Shown here: positions 17,422-28,603 of the stretch, piece by piece | Numbering within the stretch: the first letter of the stretch is position 1 | How the letters are laid out: every line of letters begins with the position of its first letter | Assembly (NCBI RefSeq): GCF_016464385.1 | Contig: NZ_JADMLH010000004.1 | Span: forward strand, 310,001-374,000 | Direction: 5' to 3' | DNA from: Nucisporomicrobium flavum | GTDB taxonomy: Bacteria; Actinomycetota; Actinomycetes; Mycobacteriales; Micromonosporaceae | Length of the DNA: 64,000 nucleotides | The notes under the pieces: model-generated | Told to the model about the DNA's origin: nothing | Database searches by the model: none | The model's input: the letters and a program-made list of their open reading frames with translations, nothing else | Program-made: the position numbers and the translations under genes

Positions 17422-17778
17422 ATGAAGCAGTACCTGCTCGCCGTACACATGGTCGAAGGCAGCCCGATGCCGGAGCCGGACGTGATGCAGAAGATGTTCG
17501 ACCAGGTCGAACGCGTCAACGAGGAGATCAGGACCGCCGGCGCCTGGGTCTTCGCGGGCGGGCTCCAGCCGGCGGACACCGCCACCGTCGTCCGCTCCGA
17601 GGGCGGCAGCACCACGATGACCGACGGACCGTTCGCCGAGACGAAGGAGCAGCTCGGCGGGTTCTGGGTGCTGCGGTGCGCCGATCTGGACGAGGCGCTC
17701 GCCTGGGCCGCGAAGTGCTCGGAGGCCTGCATGGGCCCGGTCGAGGTGCGGCCCTTCGAGGACGAGCCGCCCGTCTGA
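17422..17778 (+). CDS. YciI/DGPF-domain protein
   Basis: The protein has 118 residues with the DGPF signature (MTDGPFAETKEQLGGFWVL) in a ferredoxin-like alpha/beta fold. Members of this family are habitually encoded beside ECF42-type sigma factors, and the sigma gene indeed follows after 16 bases, suggesting that this is a regulator or partner of the sigma factor or the product of its regulon. A GGAGG ribosome site sits eight bases before the ATG. Enzymatic activity is unproven for this branch. Confidence 0.88.
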   Translation: MKQYLLAVHMVEGSPMPEPDVMQKMFDQVERVNEEIRTAGAWVFAGGLQPADTATVVRSEGGSTTMTDGPFAETKEQLGGFWVLRCADLDEALAWAAKCSEACMGPVEVRPFEDEPPV

Positions 17779-17794
17779 GCGACGACGCACCGAC

Positions 17795-18979
17795 ATGGAT
17801 CTGGACAGCGTCTACCGGGCCGAGTACGGCCGCTGCGTCGCCACCCTGGTACGCCTCCTCGGCGACATCAACCTCGCCGAGGAGGCGGTCCAGGACGCTT
17901 TCGCGGTGGCCCTGGAGAAGTGGGACTCCCTGCCGCCGAACCCGGGGGCCTGGATCGTCACCACCGCCCGCAACCGGGCCATCGACCGGCTCCGGCGCGA
18001 GTCGACACGCGAGGCCCGGCACGCCCAGGCGCTGCTGCTGCACCACCGCGACGAACCCGAGGAGGTGGGACCGGTGCGCGACGACCAGCTACGGCTCATC
18101 TTCACCTGCTGCCACCCGGCGCTGTCGCCCGACGCGCGGACCGCCCTCACCCTGCGCCTGCTCGCCGGGCTGGAGGTGCCGGAGATAGCCCGGGCGTACC
18201 TGGTGCCGGAGCCCACCATCGCCCAGCGCATCGTGCGCGCCAAGAAGAAGATCCGCGACGCGGGCATCCCGTACCGGGTGCCGGCCGCCGAGGAGCTGCC
18301 GGACCGGTTGGGGCCGGTGCTGACCGTGCTCTACCTGATGTTCAACGAGGGGTACGCCACCACGGCCGGCCCGCTGATCAGGACCGACCTGTGCGCCGAG
18401 GCGATCCGGCTCGCGCGCGAGCTGGCCGCGCTGATGCCCGACGAGCCGGAGGTGCTGGGTCTGCTGGCCCTCCTGTTGCTCACCGAGGCGCGCCGCCCGG
18501 CCCGGCTCGGACGGGACGGGGAGCTGGTGCTGCTCCCGGACCAGGACCGGTCGCTGTGGAACCGGGAGCTCATCGCCGAGGGGCACGCGCTGGTGCGCCG
18601 CTGCCTGCGGCGCAACCGCCCGGGCCCGTACCAGATCCAGGCGGCGATCAACGCCGTGCACACCGACGGGGACGCCACCGACTGGTCGCAGGTGCTGGCG
18701 CTCTACGACCAGCTCGAGGTCGTGCTGCCGACGCCGATCGTGGCGCTGAACCGGGCGGTCGCGGTCGCCGAGGTGCACGGGCCGGCGCTGGCCCTCGCCG
18801 CGCTCGAGAGCGTGGACCTGCCGGGCTATCACCTGCTCCCGGCGACGCGGGCGGACTTCCTCGCGCGGCTCGGCCGCGACGCCGAGGCGGCGGCCGCCTA
18901 CGACGAGGCGATCGCGTTGGCCGGCAACGAGACCGAGCGAGCCTTCCTGACGGTCCGCAGAGCCGCGCTCGAAACCTAG
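17795..18979 (+). CDS. ECF42-like RNA polymerase sigma factor with C-terminal TPR-like extension
   Basis: This 394-residue protein carries sigma region 2 (VYRAEYGRCVATLVRLLGD, about residues 5-70) and region 4 (PEIARAYLVPEPTIAQRIVRA, about residues 130-165). A long helical C-terminal domain follows (about residues 190-390), with segments such as YLMFNEGYA and LNRAVAVAEVHGP that mark the ECF42/DUF6596 type. In that group the extension is part of the control mechanism in place of a separate anti-sigma factor; none is encoded here. The adjacent DGPF gene confirms the usual context. It converges with the mpgS gene, the stop codons overlapping by four bases. Confidence 0.9.
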   Translation: MDLDSVYRAEYGRCVATLVRLLGDINLAEEAVQDAFAVALEKWDSLPPNPGAWIVTTARNRAIDRLRRESTREARHAQALLLHHRDEPEEVGPVRDDQLRLIFTCCHPALSPDARTALTLRLLAGLEVPEIARAYLVPEPTIAQRIVRAKKKIRDAGIPYRVPAAEELPDRLGPVLTVLYLMFNEGYATTAGPLIRTDLCAEAIRLARELAALMPDEPEVLGLLALLLLTEARRPARLGRDGELVLLPDQDRSLWNRELIAEGHALVRRCLRRNRPGPYQIQAAINAVHTDGDATDWSQVLALYDQLEVVLPTPIVALNRAVAVAEVHGPALALAALESVDLPGYHLLPATRADFLARLGRDAEAAAAYDEAIALAGNETERAFLTVRRAALET

Positions 18980-20238
18980 ACCGTGGGGCGCGGGATGGAG
19001 TGCCGCTCGATGGGCGGGTACGGCGGCAGCCCCGCCGACGCCCGCCCGTCGAACTGCCGGAACGTCAGCGCCTCCGCGTCCAGCCCGTCGTACAGCAGCT
19101 CGAAGTCGAGGCTTCCCACCGGCGGATAGACCCGCTCGCGCGGCGGTTCCTGGCCGACCTCGAGCGCGCCCTGCGACACCATGAAGTCGACGATGGCCTG
19201 GCGGACAGCGGGCAGCGTCACCGGCGAGTGGTAGATGACGTTCAACGCCTGCATGCGCATGCCCTGGACGTGTTCCTCGCCCTTGTTGTCGTGGAAGTGC
19301 GGGTTCCTCGTCTCGATCTGCAGGACCGGCACCGAGCCCGCCATGACGTCCGGGTCGTTGCTCTCCAGCACGCCGCCGAACTGCTCGAAGAGGTCCATGT
19401 ACTCGTACGGCTCGACCGCGAAGCCGCCCGCGAGCCGCAGCTTCAGCCCGAGGTCCAGGCTCATCGCGTGCTCGCCCGCGTTGCCGGTGGCGATCACCTC
19501 GGTACCGAAGTCCGAGTACTCGGCGAGGAAACGGTTCAGCCATTCGTTGGTGATCTGCGAGCTGCGACCCTTGCGGCTGAAGAAGAGCCGCCCGTCGCGC
19601 AGCTTCGGCTTGGAGTGCCACGAGATGCGCACCATCGAGTACGGGCTCTCGGCGAGGTGCAGGCCGGCCGCGTACACCTTGCAGTATTCGTGGACCGCGC
19701 CCGGCACGTAGTTGTCCGCGTCGACGTAACCGATGTAGCGCCGGCCGGTCATGGCCGCGATCGCCATGCCGATGAGCATGGCCTCGCCCTTGCCGTTGCG
19801 GACCAGCCCGTCGTCGCCGATCAGTTCCGCCATGCCCGCCGCCTTGAAGGCGGCCGCGACTCCGGGATCTTTCTGGTGTACGGCAATGGCGGAGCGCGCG
19901 GCGAGCCGGCAGAAATGCTCGAGGGTCTGCGCCTCGATCTCGTACCGGTCGACAGGCAGCTTGTCGCTGTTGGAGACCAGCACGATGAGGCAGTCATGAG
20001 GAATGCCGGAGAGCACGCCTTCGATGACGCTTCGTGTCTCATTCATGCACGGCACAATGATGACCATCTGCGACTCGACAGCGCGCAATGCTTCCGGCGG
20101 CACGACCCGGCTACCAGCCGAAAGCGCCGGCCGGCCGGTATCGTGCACGGCGCCCGAGTCGAGCTCGATCACCCTCTGCAGCTCGTGGATCCGGACCGCG
20201 CCGAAGCGCTCACTCCGGAAAGAATCAGCCAGTCGCAT
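18976..20238 (-). CDS. mpgS: Mannosyl-3-phosphoglycerate synthase
   Basis: This GT55 glycosyltransferase moves mannose from GDP-mannose to 3-phosphoglycerate, the first step of the two-step route to mannosylglycerate, a compatible solute. Its 420 residues contain the GT-A entry segment VIIVPCMNETRSVIEGVLSG, the metal-binding DADN motif (about residue 174) and the family segments SKPKLRDGRLFFSRKGRSSQ and ETRNPHFHDNKGEEH. The length is slightly above that of the archaeal and Thermus enzymes. The phosphatase that would finish the pathway (MpgP) is not adjacent, so it may be elsewhere or replaced by another phosphatase. It stands alone between the sigma factor and the ilvBNC terminator. Confidence 0.88.
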   Translation of the reverse strand: MRLADSFRSERFGAVRIHELQRVIELDSGAVHDTGRPALSAGSRVVPPEALRAVESQMVIIVPCMNETRSVIEGVLSGIPHDCLIVLVSNSDKLPVDRYEIEAQTLEHFCRLAARSAIAVHQKDPGVAAAFKAAGMAELIGDDGLVRNGKGEAMLIGMAIAAMTGRRYIGYVDADNYVPGAVHEYCKVYAAGLHLAESPYSMVRISWHSKPKLRDGRLFFSRKGRSSQITNEWLNRFLAEYSDFGTEVIATGNAGEHAMSLDLGLKLRLAGGFAVEPYEYMDLFEQFGGVLESNDPDVMAGSVPVLQIETRNPHFHDNKGEEHVQGMRMQALNVIYHSPVTLPAVRQAIVDFMVSQGALEVGQEPPRERVYPPVGSLDFELLYDGLDAEALTFRQFDGRASAGLPPYPPIERHSIPRPTV

Positions 20239-20358
20239 GCGGCGAGGCTACCTGTTGCACACCACCGAAAGGCCCCTCATCAACACACAATTCGATGACG
20301 ACGCCAATGAGGTAAGCGGGACGTAACACCCACGTTTCAGGTAATCGAAAGGTGACGC

Positions 20359-20401
20359 AAAACGCCGGATCAGGCGGCCTGCGGAAGGCCCCTGACCCGG
20401 C
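20359..20401 (-). terminator. Intrinsic terminator of the ilvBNC operon
   Basis: Read on the minus strand, a long stem GCCGGGTCAGG / CCTGATCCGGC encloses an inner stem GGCCT / AGGCC and is followed by GTTTT. It begins 17 bases after the ilvC stop codon. Confidence 0.8.
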
Positions 20402-20417
20402 GTCGGGAAGCGATGAA

Positions 20418-21977
<1,560 letters not shown>

Positions 21978-21981
<4 letters not shown>

Positions 21982-23810
21982 AGGTCGTCCTCGTCGAAGG
22001 TGGGGCGCACGTCCCGGGCGAACATGATCTCGTCGTTGCTGGTGCCGGCGGCGACCATGGGCCACACCATGGCGTCCTTACCGACCGTGAAGTCGATGAC
22101 GACGGGCCGGTCGTTGATCTCCATCGCCGCCTTGATCGTCGCGTCCACGTCCGCCTTCGACTCGCAGCGCAGGCCGACGCAGCCCAGCGCCTCGGCCAGC
22201 TTCACGAAGTCGGGGATGCGGTGCTTGTGGGTACCCAGCTCGGTGTTGGAGTAGCGGCCCTCGTAGAACAGGGTCTGCCACTGCCGGACCATGCCCAGGT
22301 TGCCGTTGTTGATCACGGCGATCTTCACCGGGATGCCCTCCAGGGCACAGGTGGCCAGCTCCTGGTTGGTCATCTGGAAGCAGCCGTCGCCGTCGATGCC
22401 CCAGACCGGGGTGTCCGGCAGGCCGACCTTCGCGCCCATCGCGGCGGGCACGGCGTAGCCCATCGTGCCGGCGCCGCCCGAGTTGAGCCAGGTGCCGGGC
22501 TTCTCGTACTTGATGAACTGCGACGCCCACATCTGGTGCTGGCCGACGCCCGCGACGTAGACCGCGTCCGGGCCGACCAGCTCGCCGATGCGCTCGATCA
22601 CGTACTGCGGTGCCAGCGTGCCGTCGGTCGGTTCGTCGTAGCCCAGCGGGTAGCGCTGCCGCAGGTCGTTGAGCTGCGCCCACCACGGCTCGTACGCCGC
22701 CGCGCCGGTCGCCGTGCCGGACACCGCCGCGATCAGCTCGTCGATGACGTGCCGCGCGTCGCCGACGATCGGGACGTCCGCGTGCCGGTTCTTGCCGATC
22801 TCCGCCGGATCGATGTCGGCGTGCACGACCTTGGCGTCCGGTGCGAACGAGTCGAGCTTGCCGGTGACCCGGTCGTCGAAGCGGGCGCCGAGGGTGACCA
22901 GCAGGTCGGCCTTCTGCAGCGCGTACACCGCGGGGACCGTGCCGTGCATGCCGGGCATGCCCAGGTGCTGCGGGTGCGAGTCGGGGAACGCGCCGAGCGC
23001 CATCAGCGTGGTGACGACCGGGATGCCGGTCACCTCGGCGAGCTTGCGCAGCCCGTCGGTGGCGCCGGCCTTGAGCACGCCGCCGCCGACGTACAGCACC
23101 GGGCGCTTGGCCGCGGCGATCAGCCGGGCCGCCTCGCGGATCTGCTTGCCGTGCGGGTGCAGGGTGGGCCGGTAGCCGGGCAGCTCCAGCGTCGGCGGCC
23201 AGGCGAACGTGGTCTGCGCCTGCAGCACGTCCTTCGGGATGTCGACGAGCACCGGGCCGGGCCGGCCGGTCGCCGCGAGGTGGAACGCCTCCGCGATGAC
23301 CTGCGGGATCTCCTCGGCCGACTGGATCAGGAAGTTGTGCTTGGTGATCGGCAGCGTGATGCCCTGGATGTCCGCCTCCTGGAAGGCGTCCGTGCCGATC
23401 GCCGGCCGCGCGACCTGACCGGTGATCGCGACGATCGGCACCGAGTCCATGTAGGCGTCGGCGATCGGCGTCACCAGGTTGGTCGCGCCCGGGCCGGAGG
23501 TGGCGATGCAGACGCCGACCTTGCCGGTGGCCTGCGCGTACCCGGTCGCCGCGTGGCCCGCGCCCTGCTCGTGGCGGACCAGGATGTGCCGCACCTTCGA
23601 GTCGTACAGCGGGTCGTACGCCGGCAGGATCGCCCCGCCGGGGATGCCGAAGGCGACCTCGACGCCGAGGGCCTCGAGCGACCGCACGAGCGATCCGGCC
23701 CCGGTGACCGGCACCGGGGAGATCGGGGCTACGGCCGAGGCGCCGGCAGCGGCCGCGACGGTGGCCGGGGTGGCACGGTTGGCGAGGGTCTCGGGCGTGG
23801 GTCTCGTCAT
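21978..23810 (-). CDS. ilvB: Acetolactate synthase large (catalytic) subunit
   Basis: This thiamine-diphosphate enzyme condenses two pyruvates, or pyruvate with 2-oxobutyrate, in the first common step of branched-chain synthesis. Its 610 residues cover the N-terminal Pyr domain with the catalytic Glu ([15 protein letters not shown]), the FAD-binding central domain, and the C-terminal ThDP/Mg motif starting GDGCFQMT and ending with INN. A Pro/Ala-rich N-terminal extension of about 35 residues is typical of actinobacterial IlvB. It is preceded by an attenuator-like leader. Confidence 0.97.
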
Positions 23811-23857
23811 GGCGATTCAGACCTTCGTTCGGGTTCGGGTGTCGATCTCCGCGCAAC

Positions 23858-23922
23858 AAAAAAGGCCCTCGTGCTTCCGCACGGGACCTAGCGCACTGCC
23901 CAGGAGCTCAGGGGCAGCGCGC
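23858..23922 (-). promoter_or_regulatory. ilvB leader: pause hairpin and attenuator terminator
   Basis: On the minus strand, directly after the leader-peptide stop, comes a hairpin AGCGCGCTGCCC / GGGCAGTGCGCT (about 23888-23922). A terminator follows, GGTCCCGTGC-GGAA-GCACGAGGGCC with six T residues (23858-23888). The order of peptide, pause stem and terminator is that of classical amino-acid attenuators. The terminator ends 48 bases before the ilvB start, so termination would spare the whole operon from transcription. Confidence 0.75.
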
Positions 23923-23952
23923 TCAACTAAGTACGAGGAACGACGAACACAT
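23923..23952 (-). CDS. ilvB leader peptide MCSSFLVLS
   Basis: This nine-residue open frame (ATG to TGA) ends in Phe-Leu-Val-Leu-Ser, so ribosome progress over its last codons would sense charged Leu and Val tRNAs. It begins four bases after the stop of the GGDEF-EAL gene, so the ilvB promoter must lie within that gene's 3' end, or the genes are co-transcribed. It is far too short to be found by coding statistics; the call rests on its position before the attenuator hairpins. Confidence 0.65.
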   Translation of the reverse strand: MCSSFLVLS

Positions 23953-23956
23953 GCGG

Positions 23957-26353
23957 CTAAGACTGCCCCATCTCACGAGGTGCGTCAACTGATCTCACAT
24001 CCTGGTCACCCGAAAAGGCGGGGTCGGTCGGGAGCACCGCCCGGACCTGCCGCATCCCGGGGCCCAGCATGACGATCTGGCTGCGCGCCGGGGCGCTGGG
24101 TGCGACCTTGGCGGGGCGGCTGCGCGGCGCCGGCACCGCGCGGGTGCCCGTGGGCCGGGCCGTGCGCAACTGGGTCTCCAGGTGCTCGGCCGGCACGCCC
24201 CAGCCGAACAGCGAACCCTGGCCCAGCCTGCAGCCCGCCTCCTCGACGACCTCGCGCTGGGCGGGTGTGCCGATGCCCTCGGCGAGCACCTCCAGGCCCA
24301 GCCGGTGCCCCAGCCGGACCACCACGTCGACAAGCGGCGCGGCGGTGCCGGTACGCGACTCCGGCTCGGCCACCAGCGCATGGTCGATCTTGAGAATGTC
24401 GACCGGCAGGTTGCGCAGCTGCCCGAGTGACGAGTACCCCGCGCCGAAGTCGTCCAGCGCGATCCGGACGCCGGTGGACCGCAGCTCGACGAGCCCGCGG
24501 ATCAGCTCGTCCATGTCGGTGGCGACGGCGTGCTCGGTCACCTCGAGCACCAGCCGCTGCGGCGGTACGCCGTATTTCTCGAGCACGGCCGCCACCTGAC
24601 CGGCGTAGTCGGCGGCGTGCAGCTCCTTGGGGGAGAGGTTCACCGACACCCACACGTCGTGCCCGGCTGTGAGCCACTGGGCCAGCTGCGCGCACGCCTG
24701 GTCGAGCACCCAGCTGCCCAGCATGTTGATGAGCCCGGACTCCTCGGCGACGGGGATGAACTCGTCCGGGCGGACGGCGCCGAGCTCCGGGTGGTGCCAC
24801 CGCAGCAGCGCCTCGGCGCCGACAGGGCGTACCGAAGGGAGCGCGACCACCGGTTGGAACACCAGGCGCAGCTGCTCCCGCTCGATGGCGTGGCGCAGCT
24901 CGTTCTCCAGCACGCTGTGCCGGCGCAGGAGCTCGTCGTAGCGCTTCTGGTAGCGCTCGACGCGGTTCTTGCCGCGCTGTTTCGCGTACCGGAGGGCGAG
25001 GTCGGCGTCACGCATGAGCTCGCCGGTGTCGCCGGGCGCGGGGGAGGCGGCGACGCCCACGCTGGCCGACAGGAACACCGAGCCCTCGTCGGTCTCGTAC
25101 GGCTCGCAGAGCACCGTGAGCAGCCGCTGCCCGGCGGCCATCGCCTCCTCCGGCGAGGCCCACATCAGCACCGCGAACTCGTCCCCGCCCAGCCGCGCGG
25201 CCACGTCGCCGGTACGCAGGTTGGCGCGCAGCCGGTTGCCGACCTCGGCCAGCACCGCGTCGCCCACGTCGTGCCCGCGCATGTCGTTGACGTTCTTGAA
25301 GCCGTCCAGATCCAGGCCGATCAGCGTGCGAGGCCGGTGCCGCGACGCCGGCTCGCGCAGAGCCCGCACCAGCCCGCGGCGGTTGGCCAGCCCGGTGAGC
25401 GGATCGGTGTGCGCCAGCTCGCGGAAGTGCGCCTCGCGCTGCCGCAGCTGAAGGGTGTAGCTCTTCACGTCGCCGAGAGCCAGATACTGCCGGCCGACCA
25501 GCGCGAACCCCTCGACGCTGGCCCCGATGAAGCCGAACCCGCCGAACTCCCCGCCGGCGAGCAGGTGGTACGTGCCGGCCAGCACCATGGCGGCCATCGG
25601 CACGAACGCGTACCCGGTGCCGCGCTGGATGACGTCCCGGGTGACCGTGATCGGCCGGTCCGCGACCTTCACCGCCCGGGCGACCACGACGAGGCCGGCG
25701 GGGAGCAGCACCGCGCCGACCAGGATCGCGGCCGCGCTGCCCTGGCAGATGCCGCCCGGCAGCGCGGTGGCCGCGACGGCCACGAGCGTGACCCCCGCGG
25801 ACGCCCGCACGGTGATGTGACGGGGGCGGTGGGCGTGCATGGCGAGGATCGTCGTGAGGCCGAACGCGATCGTGGCGACACCCGCCCCGAGCAGCGCCGA
25901 CAGGCAGCCCATGGGGGTGAGCCCGCCCAGGATGCGGGTGGGCTCGGCGACGAGGATCCAGCCCACGAACCAGACCGCCGCGGCGATGATGAGCCCGTCG
26001 AGCAGGTGCCGCAGGGCCGCCCGGCGGCTCTCCGCGGCCCCGGGGAGCATGAGTGTGCCGGTCAGCAGCGTCAGCGTGCCCAGCGCCATGGCCACCGCCA
26101 CGGCCTGACCGAGGGCGCGGGACGAGTGGTGGGTGAGGAAGAGGTCGCTGACCAGGCCGGCGAGGGCGGCCCCGGTCGCGACCGCGCCGGCCGCGGCGAG
26201 CAGCAGGTGGGCGCGCCGGGCGGCCCCGGTGTGCTTGCGGCCGGAGTTGCCCAGCAGGGCGACGGCCGGGACAGCGACGACGAGGCTCGCCAGCCCGGCC
26301 AGCTCCACGCCGGACGGTGAGTGCACGGAAACACTGTGCCGTACCGGGATCAT
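23957..26353 (-). CDS. Membrane GGDEF-EAL protein (cyclic di-GMP turnover)
   Basis: This protein of about 798 residues has roughly ten hydrophobic segments (residues 10-345), a GGDEF domain (about 360-520) and an EAL domain (about 535-785), without a clear PAS domain. The cyclase motif [10 protein letters not shown] is intact. On the phosphodiesterase side EALLRW, the Asn of VNLSPKEL, the Glu of [17 protein letters not shown] and DILKIDH are conserved. The usual AEGVE motif reads AEGIG, so one Glu often needed for metal binding is replaced by Gly and the EAL activity may be weak or lost. The start is ATG at 26353 or GTG at 26326, neither with a clear ribosome site. It is divergent from ilvD and directly upstream of the ilvB leader. 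Confidence 0.85.
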   Translation of the reverse strand: MIPVRHSVSVHSPSGVELAGLASLVVAVPAVALLGNSGRKHTGAARRAHLLLAAAGAVATGAALAGLVSDLFLTHHSSRALGQAVAVAMALGTLTLLTGTLMLPGAAESRRAALRHLLDGLIIAAAVWFVGWILVAEPTRILGGLTPMGCLSALLGAGVATIAFGLTTILAMHAHRPRHITVRASAGVTLVAVAATALPGGICQGSAAAILVGAVLLPAGLVVVARAVKVADRPITVTRDVIQRGTGYAFVPMAAMVLAGTYHLLAGGEFGGFGFIGASVEGFALVGRQYLALGDVKSYTLQLRQREAHFRELAHTDPLTGLANRRGLVRALREPASRHRPRTLIGLDLDGFKNVNDMRGHDVGDAVLAEVGNRLRANLRTGDVAARLGGDEFAVLMWASPEEAMAAGQRLLTVLCEPYETDEGSVFLSASVGVAASPAPGDTGELMRDADLALRYAKQRGKNRVERYQKRYDELLRRHSVLENELRHAIEREQLRLVFQPVVALPSVRPVGAEALLRWHHPELGAVRPDEFIPVAEESGLINMLGSWVLDQACAQLAQWLTAGHDVWVSVNLSPKELHAADYAGQVAAVLEKYGVPPQRLVLEVTEHAVATDMDELIRGLVELRSTGVRIALDDFGAGYSSLGQLRNLPVDILKIDHALVAEPESRTGTAAPLVDVVVRLGHRLGLEVLAEGIGTPAQREVVEEAGCRLGQGSLFGWGVPAEHLETQLRTARPTGTRAVPAPRSRPAKVAPSAPARSQIVMLGPGMRQVRAVLPTDPAFSGDQDVRSVDAPREMGQS

Positions 26354-26356
26354 TTT

Positions 26357-26389
26357 CGGTATCCCGAAGCGTGGACATCCTGGATACCG
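26357..26389. promoter_or_regulatory. Inverted repeat in the ilvD / GGDEF-EAL divergent promoter region
   Basis: CGGTATCC and GGATACCG form a perfect 8-bp inverted repeat with a 17-base spacer. The site lies 40 bases before the ilvD start and directly at the start of the GGDEF-EAL gene, so a bound regulator could affect both. Confidence 0.5.
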
Positions 26390-26429
26390 GTTCGGGTCCG
26401 TACCGCACCGGCGGTGGCAGTATGTAGTA

Positions 26430-28277
26430 ATGCCTGAGCTGCGTTCCCGGACCTCGACCCACGGCCGGACGATGGCCGGCGCCCGCGCCCTCTGGCGCGC
26501 CACCGGCATGACCGACGACGACTTCGGCAAGCCCATCGTCGCGATCGCCAACAGCTTCACCCAGTTCGTACCCGGGCACGTGCACCTCAAGGACATGGGC
26601 GGCCTCGTCGCCGACGCGGTCGCCGAGGCGGGCGGCGTGGGCCGGGAGTTCAACACCATCGCGGTCGACGACGGCATCGCCATGGGCCACGGCGGCATGC
26701 TCTACTCGCTGCCCAGCCGCGAGCTCATCGCCGACGCGGTCGAGTACATGGTCAACGCGCACTGCGCCGACGCCCTGGTCTGCATCTCGAACTGCGACAA
26801 GATCACTCCGGGCATGCTGATCGCCGCGCTGCGGCTCAACATCCCCACGGTGTTCGTCTCCGGCGGCCCCATGGAGGCCGGCAAGACGGTCGCCATCGAG
26901 GGCATCGTGCACGAGAAGCTCGACCTGATCGACGCCATGTCGGCCAGCGCCAACGAGAACGTCACCGACGAGCAGCTGAGCACCATCGAGCGCTCGGCGT
27001 GCCCCACCTGCGGCTCCTGCTCCGGCATGTTCACCGCCAACTCGATGAACTGCCTCACCGAGGCCATCGGCCTGGCGCTGCCCGGCAACGGCTCGACGCT
27101 GGCCACGCACGCATCCCGCAAGGCCCTCTTCGAGAAGGCCGGCTCGCTCATCGTCGAGATCGCCAAGCAGTACTACGAGAACGACGACACCAGCGTGCTC
27201 CCCCGCAACATCGCCAACCGCGACGCCTTCGAGAACGCCGTGGCGCTCGACGTGGCGATGGGCGGCTCCACCAACACGGTCCTGCACCTGCTGGCCGCGG
27301 CCCGCGAGGCGGAGCTCGACTTCAGCGTCGCCGACATCGACGCGGTCTCCCGCCGGGTGCCCTGCCTCAGCAAGGTCGCCCCCAACAGCGTCAAGTACCA
27401 CATGGAGGACGTGCACCGCGCCGGCGGCATCCCCGCCCTCCTCGGAGAGCTGCACCGGGGCGGCGCGCTCAAGACGGACGTGCGCGCGGTCCACTCACCC
27501 GACCTGCAGAGCTGGCTCGACGCCTGGGACATCCGCGGCGGCTCGCCCAGCCCGGAAGCGCTCGAGCTCTTCCACGCGGCCCCGGGCGGCGTCCGCACCA
27601 CCCAGCCGTTCTCCACGACCAACCGCTGGGCCACCCTCGACACCGACGCGGCCGAGGGCTGCATCCGCTCGGTGGAGCACGCGTACACGGCCGACGGCGG
27701 CCTGGCCATCCTCTTCGGCAACCTCGCCCCGGACGGCTGCGTCGTGAAGACGGCGGGCGTCGACGAGTCGCTCTGGAAGTTCACCGGCCCGGCCCGGGTC
27801 TTCGAATCCCAGGACGCAGCGGTCGACGGCATCCTCGGCAAACAGGTCGTCGAGGGCGACGTGGTGGTCATCCGCTACGAGGGCCCGCGCGGCGGCCCTG
27901 GCATGCAGGAAATGCTCTATCCCACGAGCTTCCTCAAGGGCCGAGGCCTCGGCAAAGCCTGCGCCCTCATCACCGACGGCCGCTTCTCCGGCGGCACCTC
28001 CGGCCTGTCGATCGGCCACGTCTCCCCGGAAGCGGCGTCGGGCGGCCTCATCGCCCTGGTCCGCACCGGCGACGAGATCACCATCGACATCCCGGGCCGC
28101 AGCATCACCCTCAACGTCTCGGACGAGGACCTGGCCCAGCGCCGCCACGAGGAGGAAGGCCGCGCGAAGCCGTACACCCCCCTCGACCGCCAGCGCCCGG
28201 TCTCGGCAGCCCTCCGGGCCTACGCCTCCATGGCCACCAGCGCCAGCGACGGCGCCTACCGCCGAGTGCCGGAGTAA
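26430..28277 (+). CDS. ilvD: Dihydroxy-acid dehydratase
   Basis: This iron-sulfur enzyme dehydrates 2,3-dihydroxy acids to the 2-oxo acids of valine, leucine and isoleucine. It has 615 residues. The cluster-ligand cysteines sit in [11 protein letters not shown] (about residue 125) and [13 protein letters not shown] (about residue 195); the C-terminal segment [15 protein letters not shown] is typical. The ATG at 26430 is used because [20 protein letters not shown] is the conserved start; there is no Shine-Dalgarno sequence before it, so the message may be leaderless. It stands alone and is followed by a strong hairpin. Confidence 0.96.
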   Translation: MPELRSRTSTHGRTMAGARALWRATGMTDDDFGKPIVAIANSFTQFVPGHVHLKDMGGLVADAVAEAGGVGREFNTIAVDDGIAMGHGGMLYSLPSRELIADAVEYMVNAHCADALVCISNCDKITPGMLIAALRLNIPTVFVSGGPMEAGKTVAIEGIVHEKLDLIDAMSASANENVTDEQLSTIERSACPTCGSCSGMFTANSMNCLTEAIGLALPGNGSTLATHASRKALFEKAGSLIVEIAKQYYENDDTSVLPRNIANRDAFENAVALDVAMGGSTNTVLHLLAAAREAELDFSVADIDAVSRRVPCLSKVAPNSVKYHMEDVHRAGGIPALLGELHRGGALKTDVRAVHSPDLQSWLDAWDIRGGSPSPEALELFHAAPGGVRTTQPFSTTNRWATLDTDAAEGCIRSVEHAYTADGGLAILFGNLAPDGCVVKTAGVDESLWKFTGPARVFESQDAAVDGILGKQVVEGDVVVIRYEGPRGGPGMQEMLYPTSFLKGRGLGKACALITDGRFSGGTSGLSIGHVSPEAASGGLIALVRTGDEITIDIPGRSITLNVSDEDLAQRRHEEEGRAKPYTPLDRQRPVSAALRAYASMATSASDGAYRRVPE

Positions 28278-28321
28278 AAAACCGAATACAGGTACGCGCC
28301 CACCGGCGCGACAGAAGCAGC

Positions 28322-28369
28322 ACCGGCCGGCCCGGCCACACACGGATCTCCGTGCGTGGCCGGGCCGGT
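28322..28369 (+). terminator. Large hairpin after ilvD
   Basis: A near-perfect stem with arms ACCGGCCGGCCCGGCCAC and GTGGCCGGGCCGGT, with inner pairing ACGGA/CCGT, begins 45 bases after the stop codon. There is no T-run, which is common for actinobacterial terminators. Confidence 0.6.
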
Positions 28370-28603
28370 CCTGCGTCTGCCGGGCGGGCGACCGGGGAGA
28401 CCGGCGTTCGAGCGCGGTGGCTGAGAGGGTTGAGTCGAGCGCTTACCGAAGCGGGCTGCTCCGGCCAGATCTGCCGCCCGGGCGGACCGTCTTGCGCGGG
28501 ACGCGGGGCAGGCTGCGCCGGTTGCCCTCGGGGCGGCGCTCAGGCTCGCTGCACCTGCGTTCGGTGCTGTGTTCGGCACACGGGGGTCCTCCCACGTGGG
28601 CGG

